Of a stretch of DNA of 64,000 nucleotides, positions 35,884-49,170 are shown piece by piece. The position numbers and the translations under genes are program-made. Under the pieces are notes generated by a model, which worked only from the letters and a program-made list of their open reading frames with translations, did no database searches and was not told the origin of the DNA. Origin of the DNA: Spirodela intermedia (Eukaryota; Streptophyta; Magnoliopsida; Alismatales; Araceae); contig LR746280.1 in assembly GCA_902729315.2 (NCBI GenBank), positions 3,220,501 through 3,284,500 of the forward strand, written 5' to 3'. Numbering within the stretch: position 1 is the first letter of the stretch; each line of letters opens with the position of its first letter.

Positions 35884-37352
35884 TTTTAAAAAATAACAAT
35901 AATCTTTTAGGTTGATTATAGAGATGTAATATAATATTAGGTAATTATTCAGAATTTTTCTCAAAGAATACTTTTTTCTATTAATTTTATATTATTTTCA
36001 GTGCTTGGTGAATATGAATCAGGTGGAAATAGAGTTCTGCTCGACGATTCTTATGTAATCGATTATAGACAATTTAATTTATCAAATTAAGATCTGTAAA
36101 AGCTGAAAGAATCATAATGAAATGAAGTATATCTTGATAAATTTAAAATAAATAAATTATCACTAAATGAAACGAAAACTAAGTTGAAAGCAGGAAAGTA
36201 GAGTTCTAATATTGCAACGATGATACATCGGCGATGCACCAGAATCTTGAGCATTTAAGAGGATCGTTGTGTAGTGTCCACAGCCTTGAAGGCTTTCCTT
36301 CAAGGATTTGAGTGGATCATTGTGCAGTGTCCACAAACAAGGATGACTTGAGTAATCTCTAGATCTCCTTGCGAAGTCTAGAAATCAATGAAATAGGTCG
36401 TCAAATCATCTTCGATGGCTGTCATCCAGTAAAGTGAAAAAATAATAACTTTGCGGCTCTCTGACAACTGTCACCTGATAGAGGTGGGATGCATGTTAGG
36501 AAGCTTCATCCTTAGGTCTGCGTAGTAAGATGAGGCTCTTCATCACATCTAGTACACTCTTAGGAGGTGGTGACTTGTCTCCCGGCGGATCGTCTTCTTC
36601 CCAACGATGACTTGTTCATCTATCAATCGGAGATGCTTTACTCAATGGATTTGCGATCCTTTTATCACGAATTGTTCAGCAATTTTAGTAACAATACTCC
36701 ACGAATCATGTTGACAAGATTTTTGCTGATGATCCAGCAATTCTGGTTGCTTAATCCTTCACCGACAATATGTAGAAAAGTCATGATAATTAGATAAAAA
36801 AATATGAATTTTGGCTCTATGAGGATTCGAACCCGTGCTAGTTGCCTACCCTTTCTAGGGAGGGTGTGATGCACGTTTAGTCCCACATCAGTTGTGCGCA
36901 AAAGTTTATGACGAATATATAGTAATATTATATTTCTGATCAAGCCCCTTTCTCACATGTGTACGACCACTCTTTGCCCCACAATTAGCTGGCCACTAGT
37001 GACATGGAAGGGGGGTGGCACACACGAGCACCTATCGATCTAAGCTGCTCGAGCCCCTGCTCATGGCTACTCCCCAACTGCACTTTCAACTCGCTTGTAG
37101 GCCTAGCTGGCTGGCGGGTCACCCTATTTTATCTTATTTTTATTTTAATTTCTTTTTCTTCATTTATCTCAAAAGTAAGACTATAAAAATCATATAAATT
37201 TGTATAAAATCACATAATTACCCAAAAATTCACCTTAATCAATTGAAAACCACTTTTCACACTTTAAGAAAAATATAAGTCTATTTATCATGAGTTAAGA
37301 CTAAAACTATATTATTTACTAATTATTAACTCATGATAATGAAGACTTATCA
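35884..37352 (-). repeat. M2 3' LTR, truncated
   Basis: It starts inside the LTR (plus-strand AAATAACAATAATCTTTTAGG, equivalent to the GGAAAATTACCGC region) and ends GAAGACTTATCA. It has the short-subfamily junction (CTACCCTTTCTAGGGAGG near 36846). The next 16 bases (37353-37368) are the reverse complement of TTTAAGTTGGGGGGTG, the intact polypurine tract. Confidence 0.88.
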
Positions 37353-37368
37353 CACCCCCCAACTTAAA

Positions 37369-38103
37369 TCATTTCTAGTCCCTTAGTAATAAAATTACTA
37401 AAATAAAAATTTACAAATCTCAAATATCATATTTCAAGAAAAAAATACAATTAGAAATGATGCATTTTTAGACACTTTGGATTCTTATATCAAGTATTTA
37501 AGAATGATGTCAAGCACTTAAATGTTTAAGCACTCCTTCGAATAACAATCTAGACTTCATTTCTTCTATTCACATCTTTAACACTTCTTTATGTATAGAT
37601 ATATTTATAAGATATTCCAATTATCAATACTACCCCACAAATAATATTGATCCTATATTTCTTTTTTTTCATGACTTGATTTTTAAAATTTGTACTATAT
37701 TTCTTCTTTCTTTTTCTTTTTTTATATATATAGTGGATAAGTAGCTTTTCCTATAGACAAATTTTGACAATAAGAATGATGTCTCACACCCTCCATGTGC
37801 ACTCCTCATTTTCAAGGCTTTCACTTTATCCACTTATTTTACAGCAAGTATTTTTCTATACATAATTTTCAACAATGAGAATAATGTCCCACACCCTCTA
37901 TGTGTACTCTTCATTTCTAGAATTTTCACATTGCTCTCTCTCTCTTTTTGAAATAAGTGATTTCTCCTCACAAGTTTAATAGATCAGGATGTAAAAATCT
38001 CTATTAAACCCAAATGATCAATCAAATTTTCACTTCAAGTAAATATTATCCATCAAGATCATGAAGTGAAAATTTGTAAAATGAAATCTATGTTATTTAT
38101 CAT
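37369..38103 (-). other. M2 3' internal region, first part
   Basis: Non-coding region homologous to the end of the P1 internal region, with the tandem repeat pair around 37790-37920. It is cut by P2 at its GTATC target site (38104-38108); it resumes at 47287. Confidence 0.7.
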
Positions 38104-38108
38104 GTATC

Positions 38109-39738
38109 TGATAAGTCTTTATTATCATGAGTTAATAATTAGTAAATAATATAGTTTTAGCCTTAACTCATGATAAATAGACTTATATTTGTGTTAAAGT
38201 ATGAAAAGTGGTTTTCAATTAATTAACGTGAATTTTTGAATAATTATATAATTTTATATTATTTTTACAGTCTTACTTTTGAGATAAATAAAGAACAAGA
38301 AATAAAAATAAAAATATTATAAAATGAGGGGACCCGCCGACCAGTCAAGCCTACAAGTAGGTTGGAAGCACAGTCAAGGAGTAGCTGCGAGTAGGGGCTC
38401 GAGCGGCTTGGCTTGGACCAATAGGGGCATGTGTGCACCACTCCCCTCCCACATCATCGGTGGCTAGTTGGCTGTGGGGCAAGGAGTGGTCGTACACGTG
38501 AGAGAAAGAACTTTGCTTAGAAAGCTAACATTACTATATATTCACCCAAAAAATCGGTGCACAATTGTGTGGGACTAAACCCGCGTCACACCTTCCTTAG
38601 AGGCGGGCGACCGACATGGTTTTGAATCCTCCCAGAGTCAAAATTTATATATTTTTATCTGATTATCACGACTTTCCTACAGATCACTGGTGAAAGATTA
38701 AGCAACCAAAATCGTTGGATCATCAACAAAAATCTCGTCAATGCAATTCGCGGAGCATTGCTACTAAAATTGCTGAACGATTCGCAATAAAAGGATCGCA
38801 ATCCATCAAGTAAATCATCTCCGATTGATCGACAAACAAGCTGTCGTCGGGAAGAGGACGATTCACTGGGAGACGAGTCGCCACCTCATGAGAGCATACT
38901 AGATGCGAGGAAGAGCCTCCTCTTGCTGTGGGAACCTAAGGATGAAGTTCCTTGACATGCGCCCCACCTCTATCTAGCTCTTCTCCGTCGGGTGACAGCT
39001 GTAAGAAAGCTGCAAAGTCGCCGTTTTTCTACTCCGCCGAGTGATAGCCACTGAAGATGACTTGACGACCCATTTCATTAATCTCTAGACTTCACAAGAA
39101 GATCTAGAGATTGCCCACGTCGTCTTTGTCTAAGGAGAGCCTTCGAGGCCATGGACACTACACAACGATCCTCCCGAACGCTTAGGATTTCAGTGCATTG
39201 CCGACACATCGCCGTCGCGACACCAGAACTCTATTTTCTTGCTTTCAATTTACTTTATGCTTCACTTAGTGATAATTTTTGTGTTTTTAAGTTACCAAAA
39301 TATACTTTCTTCAATTATGATTCTTTCGGCTTTTACATATCTTAATTTGATTAATTAAATCGTCTATAATCGCTTATGTAAGAATCATTGGGTCGAACTC
39401 TATTTCTGTCCGATTCGTGTTCGCCGGGCATTGACATCATCCCGATGTCCGCACCCTTATTTCCCTTTTTTTGTGAATTTTAAATATATTTCCTTTTGAT
39501 TTTCTAGTATTAAATTCATATAAAATCGTATTCATTGAGACAAATTCTGAATAATTTCTAGATATTATATTACATCCTTGTGATTGACTTAGAAAATCAC
39601 CACTTTTTTTGAAAGTTTTATTGAATTATAATTGATATATTTTTTTAGAAATACTTCTAAAGATCTAAAAATTTATATTTTCTAGTTTTATAAATTTTAG
39701 ATTTGCGTGATTTAATATACAACAACTAAGTCATGTCA
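38109..39738 (+). repeat. P2 5' LTR (short-LTR subfamily, 1,630 bp)
   Basis: Starts TGATAAGTCTTTATTATC and ends ACTAAGTCATGTCA. It is directly followed by AATTTTGGCACCATTGC. Confidence 0.92.
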
Positions 39739-39742
39739 AATT

Positions 39743-39761
39743 TTGGCACCATTGCTGGGGA
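39743..39761 (+). promoter_or_regulatory. P2 primer-binding site
   Basis: TTGGCACCATTGCTGGGGA begins four bases after the LTR. It is the best-preserved of the four primer-binding regions and has the TGGCNCCNTTGCNGGGGA form of Athila-like elements. Confidence 0.7.
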
Positions 39762-39806
39762 TGTATTGCATAATATTTAGTATTTTTCTATTTTTCTCTT
39801 AGAGTA

Positions 39807-41443
39807 TGATAAGTCTTCATTATCATGAGTTAATAATTAGTAAATAATATAGTTTTAGCCTTAACTCATGATAAATAGACTTATATTTGTGTTAAAGAAT
39901 GATTTTTGGTTTTCAATTGATTAACGTGAATTTTTGGGTAATTATGTGATTTTATATGATTTTTACAGTCTTACTTTTGAGATAAATGTAGAACAAAAAA
40001 TAAAAATAAAAATATTGCAAAAATGGGGGGACCCGCTGGTTAGCCGTGCCCGCAAGCGGGTCGGAAGCACAATCAGGGAGTAAGCAGCGAGCAGGGGCTC
40101 GAGCGGCTTGGTTTGGGGACCGACAGGCACGCGTACGCCACTCCCCTTCCACGTCACTAGTGGCCAGCCGGCTGTGGGGCAAGGAGTGGTCGTACACGCG
40201 AGAGAAGGGACTTTGCTCACAAAGCTAACATTACTATATATTCGCCCAAAAACTCGGCGTACAACCGATGTGGGACTAAACCCACACCTTCCTCAGAAGA
40301 GGCGGGGGTGACCGGCGCAGGTTCGAATCCTCCCAGAGTCAAAATTAATATATTTTTATCTGAATATCGCGACTTTCCTGCAGATCGCCAGTGAAGGATT
40401 AAGCAACGAGAATCGCTGGATCATGGGCGAAAATCTCGTCAATGCGATTCGCAGAGCATTGCTACTAAAATTGCTGAACGATTCGCGATAAAAGGATCGC
40501 GAATCCATCGAGTAAATCATCTCCAATTGATCGACGAACAAGCCGTCGTCAGGAAGAGGACGATCCGCCGGGAGACCAGTCGCCACCTCCTGAGAGCGTA
40601 CCAGATGCGATGAAGAGCCTCCTCTTGCTGCGCAGACCTAAGGATGAAGCTCCCTAACACGCGCCTCACCTCCATCCAGCTCCTCTCCGTCGGGTGACAG
40701 CCGCCGGAGAGCCGCAAAGTCGCCGTTTTTCCGCTCCACCGGGTGACAGCCGCCGGAGACGATTCGACGACCCACTTCATTGATCTCTAGACTTCGCGAG
40801 AAGATCTAGAGATTGCCCACGTCGTCTTTGTCCAAGGAGAGCCTTCGAGGCCGTAGACACTGCACGACGATCCTCCCGAACGCTCAAGATTCCGGTGCAT
40901 CGTCGACGCATCGCCGTCGCGACGCCAGAACTCTGTTTTCCTACTTTCAATTTAATTTACGCTTTATTTAGTGATACTTTTTGTGATTTTAATTTACCAA
41001 ACTATACTTCATTAAATTAAGATTCTTTTGGCTTTTACAGATCTTAATTTGATTAATTAAGTCGTCTATAATCGCTTACGTAAGAATCGCCGGATGGAAC
41101 TCTTTTTATGCCTGATTCACGTTCGCTGGGCGCTGACATCATCCTGACGCCCGCACCCTTATTTCCTTTTTTTTTCGTGAATTTTAAATATATTTCCTTT
41201 TTATTTCCTAGTATAAAATTCGTAAGAAAATCGTATTTATTGAGAAAAATTCTGAATAATTACCAGATATTATATTACATCCTTGTGATCGACCTGGAAA
41301 ATTACCACTATTTTTTGGATTTTTATTGAATTATAATTGATATATTTATTTTGAAATACTTCTAAATATCCGAAAATTCGTATTTTCTAGTTTTATAAAT
41401 TTTATATTTGCGTGATTTAACATACAACGACTGAGTCACGTCA
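39807..41443 (+). mobile_element. solo LTR in the P2 leader
   Basis: TGATAAGTCTTC to GACTGAGTCACGTCA, 1,637 bp. The 5-bp duplication GAGTA is intact (39802-39806 and 41444-41448). It is CpG-rich like 20249-22011 and so probably recent. A B-box motif GGTTCGAATCC is at 40320-40330. Confidence 0.95.
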
Positions 41444-41686
41444 GAGTACACAAAAAAAAATAAACTCTTGTTTTACTCTCTTTTTGCTGATTATTTTTTA
41501 GAAAAAAGGAATGAAAAGAAATAAGGCAAGGACTAGAGCATACTGAAGGAAGGTAACAATTACTAAACTTTTCCCTCGAATTTATTGATTTTTTTTATGC
41601 ATGGTAGAAGATCCTTGCATCCAAGGCTAGAAAATCTTTTGATTATTTCATTCAAAAATAAAAATCCAAAAGAAAGATAAATTTTG

Positions 41687-43020
41687 ATGAATCTTGAAGG
41701 AAGTATAGGTCAAATTGAGAACAATCCTATGACCATGAAAAAGTATTATATCCCTGATTCATTTTAAGGAACATCAAATATTAGAGTCCCATTAGCACCT
41801 AATGTTAAATTTGAAATAAATCTAGAAATTTTTCAAATGCTCTCTAAGTTTCATGGATTGCCTTTAGAGGAACCTCATCAGCACTTAGAAAAATTTCATA
41901 TGGTCTGTGATTTAGTTAATCTCCCTCAAGTTACACTAGAAATTATTAAGATGAAATTATTTCCTCATACACTTAGGGACAAAGCTAGCCATTGGCTATC
42001 CACATTAGATAGAGAATTAACTAGCTAAAAAGACATAAAATAGGCCTTTCTTCAAAAATTTTATCCCTTAGGGAAAACTTAAAATATGAGAAAACATATA
42101 TGGAGTTTTTCTCAAAGACTAGGAGAAACTTTACATGAGACATAGAAAATATTCATAGATTTACTTAGAAAGTGTCCTCATCATGCTATACCCAAGTGGC
42201 AGCTCAATAGAATTTTTTATGATGGATTATTAGAACAACATAGAAATATGGTTGATTCTATATGTGAAGGAGCTTTTATGGAGAAAACCCCTGATGAGAT
42301 TTACAGTCTTTATGAGAATTTAAGTGAAAATTCGAGAGATCAAACCTCTTTTGAATTATATGACAAAGAAATGAAGAGAGAAATTTATGAATTGCATCAT
42401 GATGATAATTCTAAACTTAGAAATGAGGTTACTCAGATTAATCAAAAATTAGAAAAACTTGATTTACTTATTGACAATATTACAAAGCCTCTTAACCCTC
42501 AATTTAATTTAAATAGTACACGTCCTACATATGGTGAAAATGATCATTTCGAATTTCAATATCATCCTAGGTAAGAACAAGTGTAAGTACCCCACGATTT
42601 TAGTAAAAATAGGGAATATTTTTCTAATTCTTATAATCCTAATTGGGAGAATAATTTTTCATGGAGAAACCCAAATAATATTCAAAATTTAGAAGCACTT
42701 AGATCCAATTCAAACTTTGAATTTCGTCCAAAACAAGAAAATAGATTTCAGAAAAATCAGCCCTCTCAAACCCAACATGATACTATAGAAATGATGTAGC
42801 AAATGAGCCAAATGATGGAACAAACTATGAATCAAATGATACTGCATCAGAAATAAATTTTAAAGGCTCTTCAGAATAAGAGAGAAGAGGGACAGCTACT
42901 TAGTCAGCCCATAGAAAATTCAAGAAACTATCCAACAGTAAGATTTCAACAAGAAAAGTCTAGCTGGATAAATTTAGAAAAAAACCAACGAAATGAAAAT
43001 GTTAGAACAGTGAATACATT
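41687..43020 (+). pseudogene. P2 gag, broken
   Basis: The start ATG is at 41687. Stops and frameshifts split the frame, but the gag core is clear: LPLEEPHQHLEKF, LRDKASHWLSTLDREL (41837-42028), then KCPHHAIPKWQ-like and GAFMEKTPDEIYSLYENLSE (42248-42574). The tail is Asn/Gln/Met-rich, with the MMXQ repeat near 42797-42850. Confidence 0.87.
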
Positions 43021-43900
43021 GAGTGAGAATATTTTACCTGATCTTTATTTCTAATTATTAGAAGAAATTGATGATCTATTAGAAGTAAATGAGAATATTA
43101 AGGCCGAAAATATAGTAGCAGAAAATTTGAATAAAACCATTTATTACTCACAATTGATGAATGAATATAGCAAGGATGATGAGGAGAAAGAACCCTTGAT
43201 GAAGAAACAGCAACTGATCATAAAAAAATCATCTAAATTTTAGTAGAAGGGAGTAAGGATAGAAATAAAGAAAAACATATTTCAAGTGAGAAAAAATCAG
43301 TTGATTTGGGAGAAGTAGGAGACGAAATTAATGAATATAATCATAATTTTGCAGCCATAGATATTGATTGTGAGGATGATGATGTATATCATATACCAAA
43401 ATTAAAAGATAGCTCTTGGGAAGATGAAGAATTTGATGAATTGAGAAACGAAAAGCTAGAAAAAGAATTGATTCAACTAATGGGGAGAAACGAAAATAAT
43501 GGATATGAATATAGAAATAATTTTGGAGGAGAAAATTTAAATTTTCCTGAATTTATTAGATCTGAGATTAAAGAAGACAATCCTTCCATCCTTCAAAACC
43601 CACAGCCCATTAGAATTATTTCTAAGCTTGAAATATTTCACTCCTCGCAAATTGAACAAATATGTATGGAAAATAAAATGGAGCAAGGGTAGATTATGCA
43701 GATAAAAGAAGACATTAAGAAATGGGTGAGTGGAAGAATTAGAGATACCAATTTAAATAAAAAAATTAAATTGGGCAAGAGCTAATTTGAAAATTATATG
43801 GCCTGATCACATTTTATGGTTTATTAATAGAAAGTATTTATTAATGAATGAGAGCCTAACAAAACAAGATAGAAATAAGAAAACATTCTTTTCAAAATAG
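43021..43900 (+). pseudogene. acidic reading frame in place of pol (P2)
   Basis: This is homologous to the P1 acidic frame. An open stretch at 43306-43692 (128 codons) holds DCEDDDVYHIPKLKDSSWED, LEKELIQLMGRNENNGYEY and NPQPIRIISKLEI. Upstream, the blocks NENIKAENIVAENLNK and SQLMNEYSKDDEEKEPL are readable. No known domain is recognised. Confidence 0.6.
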
Positions 43901-45670
43901 AAATATTATTTTTGAGAAAATTTTGTTAATTTCCATTTTGTTTTGGCTGAAAGTATGTCAAGGTATATATATGAAGTATATGAATTTATGCTAAATCTGA
44001 AAAAGAATATCATGAAACTTACCTTGGGATACAAATATATTTTGATGGCCATAGATCATCTTATATGATCTAAGAGCTGTCCAACTGGAGACATTAAATA
44101 CAGCGCTGCATGGGAGGCAACCTATGGTTTTTATTTCATTCTGTTTGATTTTTTTTAAGCTCTGTTTTTCTTAGAATTTCGTAGTACTTTTTTTTGTATT
44201 TGTTTTTTTGAAAAAGTGCAGGAGGAGGAGTGTAAGACAAAGTAGAAAATTAAAAATGAGGTTGAGGTGATGTCTTTCGGAGCTTTATCATTTATGACAA
44301 CATTTTTAATGCTTAACTTTGCATATATGCATGCTTCACGTGAAAATTATATTTTCTGCATATTTTGTTTCAATTTTTCTATGTCATTGAGGACAATGTC
44401 ATTTTTAAGTTGGAAGCTGAAGTATTCATTAGTAATTTATATTGTAAGACGATTAAGAATATGTGTTTGCATTTTATTCAACTTAGAATAGCAACTAAAA
44501 AAATAAAAATAAAATAAAATTCAGAAAAACTGCAACATTTATTTTATGGTTTTCTATTAGGAGCAATGTTGTCAAAAATAACAGACAAAAAATAGCCCAA
44601 AATTAGAAATTCTAGAGACCCTTTTCTCACATTTCAATCCCTTAGACATATATTACTGAAATTCGAAATTAAATCTATAAAGAGGATAGTTTTGATTTAT
44701 TTTTGACAAATTTATTATGCTAAAAATAGAACTGAAAATAGAAAACGGAACTATCAGAACTATCTAATTTACAAATTTCTTACATCATATTATATGTATG
44801 AAAAATTAAATCAATTAGATTGATTGATACCAAATAGATACTAGGAAGATTATTATTGAGTTAAAAGAATGATCTAGTAGCATGAAATGTTGGAATACTC
44901 CTTGGATACATGATAGATAACATGAATTTGATTTTACTGATTTTCACTTCATGATCTTGATGGAAAGTATTTACTTGATGTGAAAATTTGATTGATCATT
45001 TGAGTTTAAGGAGATTTTTACACCTTGATCTATAGGACTTATGAGGAGAAATCACTTATTTCGAAAAAAAAAGAAAGAGCAATGTGAAAAATCTAGAAAC
45101 GAAGAGTACACATGGAGGGTGTGAGACATCATTCTCATTCTCGAAAATCGTGCATAAAAAAACATTTGCTGAAAAATAAGTGGATAAAGTGAAAGCCTTG
45201 AAAATAAAGAGTACACATAGAGGGTGTGAGACATCATTCTTATTGTCGAAATTTGTCTATAGGAAAAACTACTTATCCACTATATATATATATATATATA
45301 TATAAAGAAGGAAGAAATGTAGTGTAAACTTCAAAAATCAAGCCATAGAAAAAGAGAAATGTAGGATCAATATTATTCTTAGATGAGTATTGATAATTGA
45401 AACAACTTGTAAATACATCTATGAGTGAAGAAGTGATAAAGATGTGAATAGAAGAAATGAAGTCTAGATTGTTATTTCACGGAGTGTTTAAACATTTAAG
45501 TACTTGACATCATTCTTAAATACTTGATATAAGAATCTAAAGTGTTTAAAGGTGGATCATTTCTAATTGTATTTTTTCTTTTGTATTGAAATATGATGTT
45601 TGAGATTTGTTAAATTTTATTTTCGTAATTCTATTGCTAAGGGACTAGCAATGATTTAAGTTGGGGGGTG
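43901..45670 (+). other. P2 3' internal region
   Basis: It contains the shared old end of pol (near 44090-44130), the decayed internal polypurine copy (44404-44419), the tandem repeat pair (about 45101 and 45207), a (TA)n run at about 45281-45304 and the terminal polypurine tract TTTAAGTTGGGGGGTG (45655-45670). Confidence 0.65.
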
Positions 45671-47281
45671 TGATAAGTCTTCATTATCATGAGTTAATAA
45701 TTAGTAAATAATATAGTTTTAGCCTTAACTCATGATAAATAGACTTATATTTGTGTTAAAGTATGAAAAGTGGTTTTTAATTGATTAACATAATTTTTTA
45801 GGTAATTATGTGATTTTATATGATTTTTATAGTCTTACTTTTGAGATAAATGAAGAACAAGAAATAAAAATAAAAATATTACAAAATGAGGGGACTTGCT
45901 GGCCAGCCGGGCCCGCAAGCAGGTTGGAAGTGTAGTCAGGGAGTAGTTGTGAGTAGGGGCTCGAGCGACTTGGCTTGGACCGATAGGGGTATGTGTGCAC
46001 CGCTCTCCTTCCACGTCACCGGTGGCTAGCCGGTTGTGGGGCAAGGGGTGGTCGTACACATGAGAGAAAGGACTTTGCTTAGAAAGCTAATGCTACTATA
46101 TACTCGCCCAAAAAATCAGTGCACAACTAATGTGGGACTAAACCCCCATCACACCTTCCTTAGAGGTGGGCGACCGGCGCAGTTTTGAATCCTCTTAGAA
46201 TCAAAATTCATATATTTTTATCTGATTATCACGACTTTCTTATAGATCACTGGTGAAAGATTAAGCAACTAGAATCACTAGATCATTGGCAAAAATCTCG
46301 TCAACACGATTTACAGAGCATTGCTACTAAAATTGTTGAATAATTCATGATAAAAGGATTACAATCCATCGAGTAAATCATCTCTGATTGATTGACGAAC
46401 AAGCCGTCGTTGAGAAGAGGATGATTTTCTGGGAGAGCGTACCAAATGTGATGAAGAGCCTCCTCTTGCTGCACGGACCTAAGGATGAAGCTCCCTAACA
46501 CGCACCCCACCTCCATCTAGCTCCTCTCCGTCAAGTGACAGCTGTCGGAGAGCCGCAAAGTTGCCATTTTTCTGCTTCACTGGGTGACAGCCGCCAAAGA
46601 TGACTCGACGACCCATTTCATTAATCTCTAGACTTCGCAAGAAGATCTAGAGATTGCCCATGTCGTCTTTGTTTAAGGAGAGCCTTCGAGACCATGAACA
46701 CTACATGACGATCCTCCTGAATGCTCAAGATTCTGGTGCATTGTCGCGCATCTCTGTCGCAACACTAGAACTTTATTTTCCTACTTTCAATTTACTTTAT
46801 GCTTCATTTAGTGATAATTTTTATGCTTTTAAGTTACCAAAATATACTTTGTTTAATTACAATTCTTATAGCTTTTAAATATCTTAATTTGATTAATTAA
46901 ATCATCTATAATCGCTTATGTAAGAATCACCGAGCGGAACTCTATTTCCGCCCGATTTGCATTTGCCAGGCGTTGACATCATCCCGACGTCCACACCCTT
47001 ATTTCTCTTTTTTTTCTGAGTTTTAAATATATTTCCTTTTCATTTCTTAGTATAAAATTCATATAAAATCGTATTCATTGAGACAAATTCTGAATAATTT
47101 CTAGATATTATATTACATCTTTGTGATCGACTTAGAAAATCACTGCTATTTTTGGAAATTTTATTGAATTATAATTGATATATTTATTTATAAATACTTC
47201 TAAATATCTGAAAATTCATATTTTCTAGTTTTATAAATTTGAAATTTGCATGATTTAATATACAATGACTGAGTCATGTTA
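45671..47281 (+). repeat. P2 3' LTR (1,611 bp)
   Basis: Starts TGATAAGTCTTCATTATC right after the polypurine tract and ends CTGAGTCATGTTA. It lacks a small segment near 46435 that is present in the 5' LTR (GACGAGTCGCCACCTC). Confidence 0.92.
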
Positions 47282-47286
47282 GTATC

Positions 47287-48120
47287 TAAGGAATATTCTA
47301 ATATTTCATGCTACTAGATCATTCTTTTGACTCAATAATAATCTTCTTAGTATCTTTTGATATCAATCAATCTAATTGATTTAATTTTTCATGCATGCAA
47401 TATGATGTAAGAAATTTGTAAATTAGATAGTTCTAGCAGTTCTTTTTTTAGCAACAATAAATTTGTCAAAAATAAATCAAAACTATCCTCTTTATAATTG
47501 TAATTTCAAATTTTAGTAATATATGTCTAGAGGATTGAAATGTGAGACAAGGGTCTCTAGAATTTCAAATTTTGGGCTATTTTTTATCTACTATTTTTGA
47601 CAGTCTATTGTTCATGATAGAAAACTAGAAAAGAGATGTTTTAGTTTTTCCCAATTTATTTATTTATTTATTTAGTTGATGTTCTAAGTGAGCATGAAAA
47701 AATAAAACTAAAATACAAACACATGTTCTTTATCATCCTACAGCATGAATTAATAATTAATACTTCACCCCCCAACTTAAAATGGCATTGTCCTCAATGA
47801 CACAGAAAAATTGAAACAAAATTTCTAGAAAATATAATTTTCAAGTGAAGCATGCATAAATGCAAAGTTAAATATTAAAAATGTTGTCATAAATGATAAA
47901 GCTCAAAAAGACATCACCTCAACCTTGTTTTTAATTTTCCACTTCATCTTACACTCCTCCTCTTGCACTTTTTCAAAAAAAAAATAAATACAAAAAGAAG
48001 TACTGCAAAATTCTAAGAAAAACAAAGCTTAAAAAAATAAAAAAATAAAAAAAATAAAACCATGGGTTTCCTCTCATGTAGTTCTGAATTTAATCTCTTT
48101 AGCTGGACAACTCTCAGATC
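47287..48120 (-). other. M2 3' internal region, second part
   Basis: Non-coding, homologous to P1 16800-17600. It holds the intact internal polypurine copy at 47766-47781 (reverse complement of TTTAAGTTGGGGGGTG). Confidence 0.65.
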
Positions 48121-49170
48121 ATATAAGATAATCTATGGCCATCAAAATATATTTGTATCCCAAGGTAAGTTTCATGATATTCTTTTTCAAATTTAGCATA
48201 AATTCATATACTTCATATATATACCTTGACATATTTTCAGTCAAAACAAAATAGAAATTAACAAAATTTTCCTAAAACTAATATTTCCATTTTGAAAAGA
48301 ATCTTTCTTTGTTTATATCTTATTTTGTAAGGCTCTCATTCATTAATAAATACTTTCTATTAATAGTCCATAAAATGTGATCAAGCCATATAATTTTTAA
48401 ATTAGCTCTTATCTAATCTTGAATTTTTTCATCTAAATTGATATTTCTAATTCTTCCATTCATCTATTTCTTAATGTCTTGTATAATATTCCCCTACTCC
48501 ATTTTATCTACCATACATGTTTGTTCAATTTGTAAGGAGTGAAATATTTCAAGCTTAGAAATAATTCTAATGGGTTGTGAGTTTTAAAAGATGGAAGGAT
48601 TGTCTTCTTTAATCTCAGATCTAATGAATTCAGTAAAATTTAAATTCTCTTCCAAAATTATCTCTATATTCATATCCACTATTTTTTGTTTCTCCCCATT
48701 AGTCGAATCAACTCTTTTTCTAGCTTTTCATTTCTCAACTCATCAAATTCTTTATCTTTCCAAGAGTTATCTTTTAATTTCGATATATGATATACATCAT
48801 CATCCTCATTATCAACATTCATGGTTGCAAAATTATGATGAAATTTATTAATTTCGTCTTCTACATCTCCTAAATCAATTGATTTTTCCTCACCTCAAAT
48901 ATATTTTTCTTCATTTTTGTCCTTACTCCCTTTTACTAAAATTTAGATGATTTTTCTATGATCAACTATTATTTTTTCATTTAAGGGCTCTTTCTTCTTA
49001 TCATCCTTACTATATTCATTTATCAAATGTGAGCAATAAATGATTTTATTTAAATTTTTTGCTACTATATTTTTAGTATTAATATTCTTAGTTACTTCTA
49101 ATGGCTCATCAATATCTTCTAATAATTAGAAATAAGGACCAAGTAAAATATTCTCACTCAACGTATTCAC
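48121..49170 (-). pseudogene. acidic reading frame in place of pol (M2), decayed
   Basis: The minus strand shows the blocks found in P1 and P2, now broken by stops and small indels: a DSWKDKEFDELRNEKLEK-like reading near 48730-48780 and a NEYSKDDKKKEPL-like reading near 48975-49020. It confirms that the acidic frame belongs to the short-LTR subfamily in three independent copies. Confidence 0.55.

Larger units (their letters stand above)
38109..47281 (+). mobile_element. P2: gag-only Athila-like element, plus strand, inside M2
   Basis: 5' LTR 38109-39738, internal 39739-45670, 3' LTR 45671-47281 (ends TCATGTTA, CA decayed to TA). The 5-bp duplication GTATC is intact (38104-38108 and 47282-47286). 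The leader carries a later solo LTR at 39807-41443. Without it the internal region is about 4.29 kb, close to P1, again without pol. Confidence 0.93.

Noticed and set aside
45281-45304. (TA)n run as a replication or recombination feature
   Set aside because: It is an ordinary microsatellite expansion of a TATATA run that is also present, shorter, in the other elements.
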